From: Candidatus Kosakonia sp. 282A-S69
Lineage (GTDB): Bacteria > Pseudomonadota > Gammaproteobacteria > Enterobacterales > Enterobacteriaceae
Direction of reading: 5' to 3'
NCBI RefSeq assembly: GCF_029433855.1
Contig: NZ_JAROAU010000003.1
Span: 2,664,756-2,728,755, forward strand
Length of the DNA stretch: 64,000 nucleotides
Below the pieces are notes generated by a model, which was given only the letters and a program-made list of their open reading frames with translations, searched no databases and was not told where the DNA came from. This document shows, one piece after another, positions 19,238-27,893 of the stretch. How positions within the stretch are numbered: position 1 is the first letter of the stretch; each line of letters opens with the position of its first letter. Made by a program: the position numbers and the translations under genes.

Positions 19238-21373
19238 ATGACACCGCATGTGATGAAACGAGATGGCTGTAAAGTGCCTTTCAACTCAGCGCGAATCCAG
19301 GAGGCAATCTGGCGCGCCGCAACCGCAGCGGGAGTCGATGACGCAGACTATTGCGCCACCGTCGCAGCAGTTATTAGTAACCAGATGCAGCATCGCGCGC
19401 AGGTCGATATCAGCGAAATCCAGACCGCGGTTGAAAATCAGCTGATGTCCGGCCCTTACAAGCAGCTGGCGCGCGCCTATATTGAGTACCGTCACGACCG
19501 CGATATCGCCCGCGAAAAGCGTGGCCGCCTGAACCAGGAGATCCGTGGCCTGGTGGAGCAGACCAACTCGGCGCTGCTTAACGAGAATGCCAATAAAGAC
19601 AGTAAAGTGATCCCGACCCAGCGCGACCTGCTGGCGGGGATTGTCGCTAAACACTACGCCCGCCAGCACCTGCTGCCCCGCGATGTTGTGCAGGCCCATG
19701 AGCGCGGCGAAATTCACTACCACGATCTCGACTACTCGCCCTTCTTCCCGATGTTCAACTGCATGTTGATCGACCTGAAAGGGATGCTGACCCACGGCTT
19801 TAAGATGGGCAATGCGGAGATTGAACCGCCGAAATCGATCTCGACCGCCACGGCGGTCACCGCGCAGATTATCGCTCAGGTCGCCAGCCATATTTATGGC
19901 GGCACCACCATCAACCGCATTGATGAAGTGCTGGCGCCGTTTGTGACTGAAAGCTTTGAAAAACATCGCAAAGTGGCGAATGAGTGGCAGATCGCGGACG
20001 CCGACGGCTACGCCCGCTCGCGCACCGAGAAGGAGTGCTACGACGCGTTTCAGTCGCTGGAGTATGAAGTCAATACGCTGCATACCGCCAACGGCCAGAC
20101 GCCGTTTGTCACCTTCGGGTTTGGCCTCGGTACCAGCTGGGAATCGCGGCTGATCCAGCAGTCAATTCTGCGTAACCGCATCGCCGGGCTGGGTAAAAAC
20201 CGCAAAACTGCGGTATTCCCGAAACTGGTGTTCGCCATTCGCGACGGGCTGAATCATAAGTTCAGCGACCCGAATTACGACATCAAACAGCTGGCGCTGG
20301 AGTGCGCGAGCAAGCGTATGTATCCGGATATTCTCAACTATGACCAGGTGGTGAAAGTGACCGGCTCGTTTAAAACACCGATGGGCTGCCGCAGCTTCCT
20401 CGGCGTGTATGAAGAGAACGGTGAGCAGATCCACGACGGGCGTAACAACCTTGGCGTTATCAGCCTGAACCTGCCGCGCATTGCGCTGGAAGCGAAAGGG
20501 GATGAGGCCGCTTTCTGGAAACTACTGGATAGCCGCTTAGCGCTGGCGCGTAAAGCGCTGATGACCCGCATCGCCCGCCTCGAAGGGGTAAAAGCGCGCG
20601 TGGCGCCGATCCTCTATATGGAGGGTGCATGCGGAGTGCGACTGCAAGCCGACGACGATATTGCACCGATTTTTAAAAATGGCCGCGCGTCGATCTCGCT
20701 GGGCTATATCGGCATTCATGAGACCATCAATGCCCTTTCCGGCAATCAACATATCTACGACAGCGAAACCCTGCGCGCGAAAGGGGTGAAGATTGTTGAG
20801 CGTCTGCGCCAGGCGGTGGATCAGTGGAAAGAGGAGACCGGCTACGGTTTCAGCCTCTACAGCACGCCGAGCGAAAACCTCTGCGACCGCTTCTGCCGCA
20901 TCGATACTGCCGATTTTGGCGTGATCGATGGCGTGACCGATAAAGGGTATTACACCAACAGCTTCCACCTCGACGTGGAGAAGAAGGTGAACCCATACGA
21001 CAAAATTGACTTTGAAGCGCCCTATCCGCCATTAGCCAGCGGCGGGTTTATCTGTTACGGGGAGTATCCGAACATTCAGCACAACCTGCGCGCGCTGGAG
21101 GATGTGTGGGATTACAGCTACCAGCATGTGCCCTATTACGGCACCAATACGCCAATTGACGAGTGTTATGAGTGCGGTTTCACCGGCGAGTTTGCCTGCA
21201 CCAGCAAGGGTTTTACCTGCCCGAAATGCGGCAACCATGACGCCTCCCGCGTATCGGTTACCCGCCGCGTGTGCGGTTATCTCGGCAGCCCGGACGCGCG
21301 TCCGTTCAACGCTGGCAAGCAAGAAGAAGTAAAACGCCGCGTGAAACACCTCGGTAATGGGCAGATGGGTTAG
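19238..21373 (+). CDS. nrdD: Anaerobic ribonucleoside-triphosphate reductase
   Basis: Class III oxygen-sensitive reductase that makes dNTPs anaerobically with a glycyl radical. It has 711 residues from the ATG at 19238 (E. coli 712). An N-terminal ATP-cone (VMKRDGCKVPFNSARIQEAI) gives allosteric control. The zinc site uses CYECGF and CPKCG near residues 643-665. The glycyl radical is Gly680 in RRVCGYLGSPDARPF. The start six codons upstream (19220) is not supported by homology. nrdG follows after a repeat-filled gap. Confidence 0.98.
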   Translation: MTPHVMKRDGCKVPFNSARIQEAIWRAATAAGVDDADYCATVAAVISNQMQHRAQVDISEIQTAVENQLMSGPYKQLARAYIEYRHDRDIAREKRGRLNQEIRGLVEQTNSALLNENANKDSKVIPTQRDLLAGIVAKHYARQHLLPRDVVQAHERGEIHYHDLDYSPFFPMFNCMLIDLKGMLTHGFKMGNAEIEPPKSISTATAVTAQIIAQVASHIYGGTTINRIDEVLAPFVTESFEKHRKVANEWQIADADGYARSRTEKECYDAFQSLEYEVNTLHTANGQTPFVTFGFGLGTSWESRLIQQSILRNRIAGLGKNRKTAVFPKLVFAIRDGLNHKFSDPNYDIKQLALECASKRMYPDILNYDQVVKVTGSFKTPMGCRSFLGVYEENGEQIHDGRNNLGVISLNLPRIALEAKGDEAAFWKLLDSRLALARKALMTRIARLEGVKARVAPILYMEGACGVRLQADDDIAPIFKNGRASISLGYIGIHETINALSGNQHIYDSETLRAKGVKIVERLRQAVDQWKEETGYGFSLYSTPSENLCDRFCRIDTADFGVIDGVTDKGYYTNSFHLDVEKKVNPYDKIDFEAPYPPLASGGFICYGEYPNIQHNLRALEDVWDYSYQHVPYYGTNTPIDECYECGFTGEFACTSKGFTCPKCGNHDASRVSVTRRVCGYLGSPDARPFNAGKQEEVKRRVKHLGNGQMG

Positions 21374-21383
21374 GCCAGCGATG

Positions 21384-21411
21384 TGCCCGATAGCGCTACG
21401 CTTATCGGGCC
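21384..21411. repeat. REP-like hairpin after nrdD
   Basis: GCCCGATA and TATCGGGC arms flank GCGCTACGCT, a REP-like stem just after the nrdD stop. Confidence 0.6.
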
Positions 21412-21481
21412 TGCGATTGCGCCCATAGAGGTTTTTGCAAAGTCACTCAGAGACGCTTTCGCGAAAAATGGGCGTCGGCAC

Positions 21482-21810
21482 AAGGAATCCCGGGGAGTTT
21501 ACATAAGTAAGTGCCCGGGTGAGTGAGAGCAACCAACACAGTTATGGCGTCTGGCAGGAAGCGAGTTCGCAAAGCAATTGGCGTCATAACGAGGCGGCAA
21601 ACGAAGCAATCACGGAAAGCTTACATAAGTAAGTGACCCGGGTGAGTGAGAGCAGCCAACACAGTTATGGCGTCAGGCAGGAAGCGAGTTCGCAAAGCAA
21701 TTGGCGTCATAACAAGGCGGCAAACGAAGGAATCCCGGGGAGCTTACATAAGTAAGTGACCCGGGTGAGTGAGAGCAGCCAACACAGTTATGGCGTCAAG
21801 TGCAAAGCGA
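21482..21810. repeat. Tandem repeat of 122/123 bp (about 2.7 copies) between nrdD and nrdG
   Basis: Copies begin at 21482, 21604 and 21727. Each starts with a hairpin: CCCGGG, CTTAC, ATAA loop, GTAAG, CCCGGG, best kept in copy 3. It is followed by GGGTGAGTGAGAGCA, CCAACACAGTTATGGCGTC, then GGCAGGAAGCGAGTTCGC and GGCGTCATAAC. The third copy breaks off just before the nrdG ATG. A GTTATG/CATAAC inverted pair also lies inside each unit. It is non-coding as far as I can see. Confidence 0.9.
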
Positions 21811-21812
21811 AA

Positions 21813-22277
21813 ATGAAATATCATCAATACTACCCCGTCGACATCGTCAACGGCCCAGGAACCCGCTGCACCCTGTTTGTCTCCGGCTGCGTGCATGAGT
21901 GCCCCGGCTGCTACAACAAAAGCACCTGGCGGCTCAACTCAGGTGTGCCGTTTACCCAGGCGATGGAGGATCGGATCATCGCCGATCTCAACGACACGCG
22001 CATCAAGCGCCAGGGGATCTCGCTCTCCGGCGGCGATCCACTCCATCCGCAAAACGTGCCTGATATTTTAAAGCTGGTGAAGCGCATCCGCACCGAGTGC
22101 CCCGGCAAGGATATCTGGGTGTGGACCGGCTACCAAATCGGTGAGCTAAGCGCCGCGCAGCAGGAGGTTGTGGATCTGATTAATGTGCTGATCGACGGCA
22201 AGTTTATGCAGGATCTGAAAGACCCAATGCTGATCTGGCGCGGTAGCAGCAATCAGGTAGTGCACTATTTGCGGTGA
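21813..22277 (+). CDS. nrdG: Anaerobic ribonucleotide reductase activating protein
   Basis: Radical-SAM activase that generates the glycyl radical on NrdD. It has 154 residues from the ATG at 21813, as in E. coli. The iron-sulfur motif C-x3-C-x2-C is in SGCVHECPGCYNKSTW, and the SAM-binding GGxP-type motif is SGGDPL. An upstream in-frame ATG (21756) would translate repeat sequence and is rejected. The ribosome-binding site is poor, which fits a start now abutting the repeat array. Its stop is only 5 bp from the stop of relE. Confidence 0.96.
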   Translation: MKYHQYYPVDIVNGPGTRCTLFVSGCVHECPGCYNKSTWRLNSGVPFTQAMEDRIIADLNDTRIKRQGISLSGGDPLHPQNVPDILKLVKRIRTECPGKDIWVWTGYQIGELSAAQQEVVDLINVLIDGKFMQDLKDPMLIWRGSSNQVVHYLR

Positions 22278-22282
22278 GGGGG

Positions 22283-22567
22283 TTACAGGCGATGTTCAGC
22301 GCTGTGATAAGCAGCCTCTTTTTCACGTTTACCGATCGCCACGACAAACACCGTCACCACGTTGTCTTTGACCTGGTAAATCAGCCGATAGCCGGAGGCA
22401 CGAAGCTTTATCTTGTAGCAATCCGGCAAGCCATGCAGCCGGGCCTTTTCAACTCTCGGCTGAACCAGCACCTCCGAGAGCTTCTTTTTAAACTGCGCCT
22501 GAACCGTCTCGCCCAGTTTGTTCCACTCTTTCAACGCGCGCGGATCAAACGCCAGCTCATAGATCAT
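22283..22567 (-). CDS. relE: mRNA interferase toxin RelE
   Basis: Ribosome-dependent endoribonuclease of the type II RelBE module. It has 94 residues from the ATG at 22567; a TTG one codon upstream is unlikely to be used. Residues essential in E. coli RelE are all kept at the same numbers: Lys52 and Lys54 in CYKIKLR, Arg61, Arg81 and Tyr87. The toxin therefore appears active. Its start overlaps the end of relB by 11 nt, giving translational coupling. Confidence 0.95.
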   Translation of the reverse strand: MIYELAFDPRALKEWNKLGETVQAQFKKKLSEVLVQPRVEKARLHGLPDCYKIKLRASGYRLIYQVKDNVVTVFVVAIGKREKEAAYHSAEHRL

Positions 22568-22799
22568 CAAGCCTGACCTTGATCCCTTTTTGCGGGTTCG
22601 TCAGGCGCTCTCTGACCACCTCCAGCAGTGCCGCTTCGTCTTCGCTCACCGTGACGGTTTTAACCGGCATTCGGCCATTCTCGGCGACGTACTGAAACAG
22701 CAGGCGCACCGCTTCAGTGGGCGTAATATCGAGTTTCTCCAGCACTTTCCAGGCCTCCTCTTTGAGCTTGTCATCCAGTCGAACATTGAGCGTTGCCAT
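22557..22799 (-). CDS. relB: Antitoxin RelB
   Basis: Antitoxin and autorepressor of the RelBE pair. It has 80 residues from the ATG at 22799, which follows GGAGG; the longer frame to 22874 runs into the operator. The N-terminal ribbon-helix-helix is MATLNVRLDDKLKEEAWKVLEKLDITPTEAVRLLF and the C-terminal toxin-binding part ends NPQKGIKVRLDDL, closely similar to E. coli RelB. It is the first gene of the operon. Confidence 0.94.
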   Translation of the reverse strand: MATLNVRLDDKLKEEAWKVLEKLDITPTEAVRLLFQYVAENGRMPVKTVTVSEDEAALLEVVRERLTNPQKGIKVRLDDL

Positions 22800-22823
22800 T
22801 ATGCCTCCGGGCACGTGGGAATG

Positions 22824-22856
22824 TGTAATGCAATATAGCATTACATTGGCATTACA
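22824..22856 (-). promoter_or_regulatory. relBE operator
   Basis: A perfect palindrome with arms TGTAATGC and GCATTACA and a six-base AATATA centre lies at 22824-22845. A third half-site, GCATTACA, is at 22849-22856. It is 25 bp upstream of the relB ATG and is the expected RelB autoregulatory site. Confidence 0.75.
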
Positions 22857-22877
22857 TTTGTTTTTGGATAACAACTC

Positions 22878-24788
22878 TCAAAACCGGCTTACGCAGGCCA
22901 TCGCCACGCGTTGAAAGGTCTCAAAATCGGCGCAGGCGCAGAGCCTCGCGGTGGCACGCTCGCGCAGGAAGGTGACAAAAATATCGTAGATGGCCATCGC
23001 CTCTTCATACTCGCTTTTGCTGATCGCCAGTAAAAAGATGACGTGCGCCGTCTCATCGCCCCAGACGATGCCCTGCGGGGCCAGCACGGTATAAACCACG
23101 GTTTTCTTCGCCAGCAGGCCCAGGGCGTGCGGCAGCGCGATACCTTCGCCGAGCAGGGTGCTGACAATCGCTTCGCGCTCCACCACTGAATCGAGGAACT
23201 CGCCATCGACAAAGCCCTCCTGCTGCAACTCAGCACAGAGGGTGCGGAACAGGGTTTGCTGATCCATCGCCTCGTCGATAATGCGAAAGTGCGCGGCGTC
23301 AAAATACTTCTTCAGCATCCACGGGCGGGTGCGGTCCACCAGCACCAGTTTGCCAATCTGCTCCAGCTGATAGTCGCTGGGGAATGGCGCAATCGTCACC
23401 ACCGGTTTATCTTTTTCGCTGATGCGCGCGGTAGAGATAACAAAATCCTCCGCCAGCGTGTCGCACTGCTCGTAGTCGCGCAGCGTCACGGTGCGGGTAA
23501 TCACGATTTGCGGATATTTGCGCGCCAGCACCGCCTCAATCATCCGCACCATGGCATTCCCGGCATCGCACACCAGCAGCACGCGCGGCTGGCGCTGATA
23601 GCCGACGTTGTAGTGCCGCTCCAGCCCGACGCCGATATGCAGCACCAGAAAACCGATCTCGTTTTCGCTGATGGTATAGGGCGTATATTTTCCCCAGCTT
23701 GATACCGCCGCCAGTGTCATATCCCACGCCATTGGGTAGTGCTGTTTTATATTATCCAGCAAGGGGTTAGGGATCATGATCTGGTAGCGCACGCGGGTGA
23801 TCATGGTTTTGATATGGGTCAGCAGGTCGGCATGCAGCTGCGCGTCGCCCTGCAGGTTGTAGTTATAGTGCGTGTTGATATAGCCAAGAATGTAGTTCAC
23901 CAGCGTTTCATCATCATCGGCACTGATGGCGCTGGGCGCCGGATCCTGCACCCGGCGGGCGGCGATATGCACCCGCAGCCAGTGCTCTTCCGCTTCCGCC
24001 AGTGGTTTGCCCGCCAGCTGCTGCAACGCACTGGCGATATCACGCGCGGCGTGGTGCACCTGCTCATCACCATCGTCAGCGGTGAACTCCGAGAGCGGAA
24101 ACCCTTCGCTGATACGCCGCACGGCAACGGCGCAGTAGAGCTGAATAAAGCGATCGCCCTCATCGGTGAGACGAATATGGTAGCGGTTAAAACAGTCGTG
24201 CAGAAACGGTGCCAGCGCCTCCGGCACGCCCGCGTTGAGCGCATCTTCGGTAATCAGCGGATTATGGGCATTGTGCTGCGCCAGCTCCCACAGCAGATCG
24301 GTGAGACAGGCGCGCAGCGCCATCTCGCTGCCGAAGAGCTTCATGCCGTGGCGCGGGCGGGTCTCCAGCGTCAGTCGGTAGCGGGAGAACCACTCGCGCA
24401 CCTCGGTCATATCGTTTTGCAGCGTGGCGCGGCTGACAAACCACTCGTCCGCCAGATCCTCCAGCTTGAGGGAGAAGGCCGAGGTAAGAAAACGCACCAC
24501 CAGATAGTGCACCCGCTCCGGCCCGGTACGCGGAATGCGCAGCGCGCGCGGGCGCGTCGCCTGCAGCGTATGGTAAAGCGCGGCATCCAGCACCTTCAGT
24601 TGGTAGCCGCTGCCGCGGCTCAGGATAAACTGCGCGCCGTGGTTCTCCAGCAGCGCATTCAGCGCGCTGATATCGGCGCGGACGGTACGCGTGGAGACCG
24701 ACAGCCGCTGCGCCAGCTCATCCTGCGGCAGCGTCTCGTTTTGCAGCAGGCTGAAGAGTTGCGCTAAACGTTGGTTCGGGAATCGCAC
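22878..24788 (-). CDS. PRD-containing transcriptional regulator with EIIB- and EIIA-like domains
   Basis: BglG/MtlR-type regulator of 636 residues. The order is: N-terminal winged HTH (about 1-60, ELAQRLSVSTRTVRADISALN), a second HTH-like part (about 90-150), two PRDs (about 180-290 and 300-400, with His384 in LVLHIGVG), a EIIB-like domain with Cys407 in LLVCDAG, and a fructose-type EIIA domain with His554 in GIALPHALG. Activity is probably set by PTS phosphorylation. It lies 94 bp downstream of the aldolase gene across a REP unit and is the likely regulator of the whole operon; DNA-binding activator rather than antiterminator by architecture. Confidence 0.92.
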   Translation of the reverse strand: MRFPNQRLAQLFSLLQNETLPQDELAQRLSVSTRTVRADISALNALLENHGAQFILSRGSGYQLKVLDAALYHTLQATRPRALRIPRTGPERVHYLVVRFLTSAFSLKLEDLADEWFVSRATLQNDMTEVREWFSRYRLTLETRPRHGMKLFGSEMALRACLTDLLWELAQHNAHNPLITEDALNAGVPEALAPFLHDCFNRYHIRLTDEGDRFIQLYCAVAVRRISEGFPLSEFTADDGDEQVHHAARDIASALQQLAGKPLAEAEEHWLRVHIAARRVQDPAPSAISADDDETLVNYILGYINTHYNYNLQGDAQLHADLLTHIKTMITRVRYQIMIPNPLLDNIKQHYPMAWDMTLAAVSSWGKYTPYTISENEIGFLVLHIGVGLERHYNVGYQRQPRVLLVCDAGNAMVRMIEAVLARKYPQIVITRTVTLRDYEQCDTLAEDFVISTARISEKDKPVVTIAPFPSDYQLEQIGKLVLVDRTRPWMLKKYFDAAHFRIIDEAMDQQTLFRTLCAELQQEGFVDGEFLDSVVEREAIVSTLLGEGIALPHALGLLAKKTVVYTVLAPQGIVWGDETAHVIFLLAISKSEYEEAMAIYDIFVTFLRERATARLCACADFETFQRVAMACVSRF

Positions 24789-24838
24789 GTCGTTACCTCA
24801 TGGTTAAAAGTGCCGGAGGGCGCTGAAGCCTGGCCGGT

Positions 24839-24876
24839 AAATCAGGCCGGATAAGGCGCAGCCGCCATCCGGCATT
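24839..24876. repeat. REP unit between aldolase and regulator genes
   Basis: AGGCCGGATAAGGCGCAGCC followed by GCCATCCGGCATT is a canonical REP unit. It may cap the operon mRNA and lower expression of the regulator gene behind it. Confidence 0.85.
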
Positions 24877-24881
24877 GACCG

Positions 24882-25619
24882 TTATACCAGCGCTTTAGTC
24901 ATCATGAGCAGCTGGCGGACATCCGCCGGGCGGGTCTCACCACTCACCTTATCAATAATTGAACTATAAATGTGCGGAATGATTTTGCTGACCCCCGCCG
25001 ACAGCGCGATCTCTAAAATCTCGCTGAAATTCTCCAGATCGATACCGCCGGTCGGCTCCAGCCAGAAGTCATGCCGCGCGCAGGCTTCGGCAACGGCTTT
25101 GTACTCCTCCCGGCATTGCAGCCCGCCCATTGGGAAATATTTGATGGAGCTGCCGCCCATATCTTTCAGCAGGGCAATCGCCGTCTCCACCGGCACAATC
25201 GCATCGGCGGCCTGGCTGCTGAGCGGCCCGGTGGAGATTTTCACCTGCCCCGGCGTGCCGGTGGGCGACACCAGACCGTTAACCACGGTCTCACGCTGCC
25301 CGAGCAGTGCCCGGCTGGTCCCCACGCCGGTAAAGACCTGGTTGACATGCTGCGGCTGAACTTCACGGGAGATGGCGCTGACCATCGCGGACTGATTCGG
25401 ATCGCCCGCACCGAGGCCGACGGAGAGCGCGTTATCGATCCTGAGCGCGTACTGGCGCATATCGGCCACCGCCGAGTCGATATCCGGGTAGTTTTTTGAC
25501 AGCACACCGACCAGCACATGCCCTTCAGCCGCTTCATAGATGGCGCTGGCGTTATCGATGCTGCCCGCCAGCACGTTCAGGCAGACGCGGTCGTGGTAAA
25601 AGTTGGGGGTCAGTTTCAT
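24882..25619 (-). CDS. KDGP-type aldolase (EF_0839/DgaF family)
   Basis: Predicted aldolase cleaving a 2-dehydro-3-deoxy-6-phosphogluconate-like product to pyruvate and glyceraldehyde-3-phosphate. It has 245 residues and an (alpha/beta)8 pattern. Lys160 in SSIKYFPMGG is the probable Schiff-base lysine, and LEPTGGID near residue 190 is a phosphate-binding type loop. Salmonella DgaF, of the D-glucosaminate pathway, is the characterised relative. Its ATG overlaps the stop of the PLP enzyme gene (ATGA), so the two are coupled. Confidence 0.88.
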   Translation of the reverse strand: MKLTPNFYHDRVCLNVLAGSIDNASAIYEAAEGHVLVGVLSKNYPDIDSAVADMRQYALRIDNALSVGLGAGDPNQSAMVSAISREVQPQHVNQVFTGVGTSRALLGQRETVVNGLVSPTGTPGQVKISTGPLSSQAADAIVPVETAIALLKDMGGSSIKYFPMGGLQCREEYKAVAEACARHDFWLEPTGGIDLENFSEILEIALSAGVSKIIPHIYSSIIDKVSGETRPADVRQLLMMTKALV

Positions 25620-26734
25620 GGACGTGGCTCCTTATTCAGTTCCTGTGCGATGCGTTGCGCAATGATGGTCAGCTGCTCAGGGCTGACGCTGCGCACATCG
25701 GCTTCGATAATCCCTTCATTGGCTTTGTAGCCACGAAAATAGATGGCGTACTCCCCCTGTTTGAGGGCCTCGACCAGCTCACCGGTAGCGATGCCGGTGA
25801 CGGCTTCGTCAAACTTGATTTCGCTGCGGGCGATGTCGCGTCCGGCGCTGTCCCACACCACGCGGGCGCTGACGCCGTTGAGGGTATTGAGCTGCTCAAT
25901 AAAAGGGGTCATTTTGACGACCATCTCCGCTCCGCTCTCCTTTTTCGCGCTGAGGTAGTGCTCGATGGCGCAGGTGAGGCCAAGAATGCCCTCTTTGCCC
26001 ACCTTCATTGCGCGGCCAATGCCCGCCGTCTGGCGTTTGACCCACTCGACATACTGCGTTTTGCCAATCACCAGCCCGCTGGTTGGCCCTTCAATCGCCT
26101 TCGCGCCGCTATAGATCACCAGATCGGCCCCGGCGCGGTAGTAACATTGCAGATCCTCTTCGGCGGCGGCATCGACAATCAGCGGCAGATTATGTTTACG
26201 TGCCACCACGGCGGCCTGCTCCACGCTGAGCATGCTCTTCTGTACGCAGTGATGAGACTTGATAAAGAGGATCGCCGCAGTACGCGGAGAGATAGCCGCC
26301 GCCAGCTGATCGGCGGAGCATTCATTGGCGTAACCGGCTTCAACCACTTTGCCGCCGCCGAGCGCCACCATCGTGCCGACCGGCGCGCCGTAATTGACGT
26401 TGTGCCCGCGCGGCAGCACAATCTCATTATTTTCAATCGGCGTGCTATGCAGGTTCTCCAGCAGCCAGTCGCTCTCCTTCACCAGCACGGCGGCCACGGC
26501 TTGCGCCAGCCCGGCCGAGGCGCAGGAGACGACAGTCGCGCCTTCAACATCCAGCAGCTTCGCAATGTAGTGACCGGTTTTATTCACCAGGTCTTTCATT
26601 TCGAAGTAGTGATTCATGCCCTGCAACGCCGCCTCAACCACTTGCGGGCGCGGGGTCGAGACGCCGAGCGCCGTCATGCGCCCGGAGGCGTTAATCACCT
26701 GTTTTAATTGGTACTTCTCATAAATCGAAGACAT
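25616..26734 (-). CDS. SelA-like PLP-dependent ammonia-lyase (EF_0838/DgaE family)
   Basis: PLP enzyme of 372 residues of the selenocysteine-synthase-like fold. Lys212 in VIYSGAKAIEGPTSG is the probable PLP lysine and Asp188 in VDAAAE the pyridine-N partner. Salmonella DgaE deaminates D-glucosaminate-6-phosphate to the keto-deoxy acid, so ammonia elimination from an amino-sugar-acid phosphate is the best guess. The start at 26734 lies 17 nt inside the upstream amidohydrolase gene. Confidence 0.88.
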   Translation of the reverse strand: MSSIYEKYQLKQVINASGRMTALGVSTPRPQVVEAALQGMNHYFEMKDLVNKTGHYIAKLLDVEGATVVSCASAGLAQAVAAVLVKESDWLLENLHSTPIENNEIVLPRGHNVNYGAPVGTMVALGGGKVVEAGYANECSADQLAAAISPRTAAILFIKSHHCVQKSMLSVEQAAVVARKHNLPLIVDAAAEEDLQCYYRAGADLVIYSGAKAIEGPTSGLVIGKTQYVEWVKRQTAGIGRAMKVGKEGILGLTCAIEHYLSAKKESGAEMVVKMTPFIEQLNTLNGVSARVVWDSAGRDIARSEIKFDEAVTGIATGELVEALKQGEYAIYFRGYKANEGIIEADVRSVSPEQLTIIAQRIAQELNKEPRP

Positions 26735-27851
26735 GCTCTGCCCTCCCTTGTTCGGTCAGATAGCCCCGGCCAGCGCGAATGGCGGCCAGCGGCGTAAGTA
26801 ACTGGTCGGCCTGCAAGGCGCTGTTCTCCGCATCGGTGAACAGCACCGGCTGGCGGCGCAGATCGAAAATCGTCAGATCGGCATCAAAGCCAACGGCCAG
26901 ACGCCCCTTTTTCGCCAGCCGCAGGCCGTCGGCGGCGTGTTCGGTCACGCAGGCAATCACCTGCGGCAGCGAGAGGCCGATAGCGAGGAATTTGGACATC
27001 ACGTTCGCCAGCGATCGCACCGGGCCGTCGATGCGGTTGCGGCAGTAGATATCGGAACTGATGGTGTGCGGCAAAATGCCGAGGCTGATGGCCTGTTTTG
27101 CTACCGCAAAGCTGAAGCTGGCGCTGCCGTGGCCGACATCAAGGCGCACGCCGCGCGTAATAGCACGGGTCACCGCGGCGCGCAGTTCGCCGCCCGGCGT
27201 CAGAATACGGTTCGGCTTGCCGTTGTAGCAGTGGGTGATGATATCTCCGGCACTCAGCAGGTCGGCAATCTCATCGAGATCCGGCGGGTTATTGCCGATG
27301 TGCACCATCAGCGGGAGATCGCCATTCTCCTGCTGCATCGCTTTCGCGCGTTCCAGCGGCGTGATGCCGTTGTCGCCGACCACGCTGCTGCTCATACGCG
27401 CTTTCAGGCCGACAATAAAATCGGGATGGCGCTGAACGGCAGCGCGCACGGCGCTGGCGTCAATATTGTCGAGCTTCGCCAGCTCGTTTTGCGCAATCAG
27501 CCCGACGCGGGAGATATTGAGCAGGGCGTAAACCTCCGTCGTTGCCTGGCGGGTAACGGCGTAGAAGTCATCAATATCATCCGCGCCGGTGCTGCCGGCA
27601 TCGATAACCGTGGTGACGCCGGTTTCAATCCCGACGCTGTCCGGCCGGTCATGGTAAATCGGCGAGTTGGGGTAGCAGTGGACGTGGGAGTCGATCCATC
27701 CGGCGCTAACATAGTGTTTGCCTGCCAGATCGACCATTTTCACTGCCGGACCGCTAATTTCGCCCAGTGCGGCGATTTTCCCGTCGCTGAGGGCGATATC
27801 CGTTACCGTATCGTCCACCAGACGCGCCCGGCGCAGGAGTAAATCAAACAT
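26718..27851 (-). CDS. Amidohydrolase/deacetylase (EF_0837 family)
   Basis: Metal-dependent amidohydrolase of the dihydroorotase-like type, 377 residues from the ATG at 27851, which follows GGAGAGAG; a GTG 11 codons upstream is unlikely. All expected metal ligands are visible: His56 and His58 (DSHVH), Lys150 in GLKARMS (carboxylated lysine), His184 (VHIGN), His207 (THCYNG) and Asp267 (SSDIYC). Removal of an N-acyl group or opening of a lactam before the PLP enzyme acts is the likely role; the substrate is unknown. Confidence 0.88.
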   Translation of the reverse strand: MFDLLLRRARLVDDTVTDIALSDGKIAALGEISGPAVKMVDLAGKHYVSAGWIDSHVHCYPNSPIYHDRPDSVGIETGVTTVIDAGSTGADDIDDFYAVTRQATTEVYALLNISRVGLIAQNELAKLDNIDASAVRAAVQRHPDFIVGLKARMSSSVVGDNGITPLERAKAMQQENGDLPLMVHIGNNPPDLDEIADLLSAGDIITHCYNGKPNRILTPGGELRAAVTRAITRGVRLDVGHGSASFSFAVAKQAISLGILPHTISSDIYCRNRIDGPVRSLANVMSKFLAIGLSLPQVIACVTEHAADGLRLAKKGRLAVGFDADLTIFDLRRQPVLFTDAENSALQADQLLTPLAAIRAGRGYLTEQGRAEHVFDL

Positions 27852-27893
27852 ATCTCTCTCCAGAAGTGACGGGTGCCGCAGCACCCGAGTGGA

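Noticed and set aside
21482-21810. Possible CRISPR-like array
   Set aside because: The repeat unit is 122-123 bp with no unique spacers and no cas genes nearby; it is a simple tandem duplication.
25496-26707. 403-residue open frame on the plus strand
   Set aside because: Antisense to the PLP enzyme gene, which has its PLP lysine motif intact.
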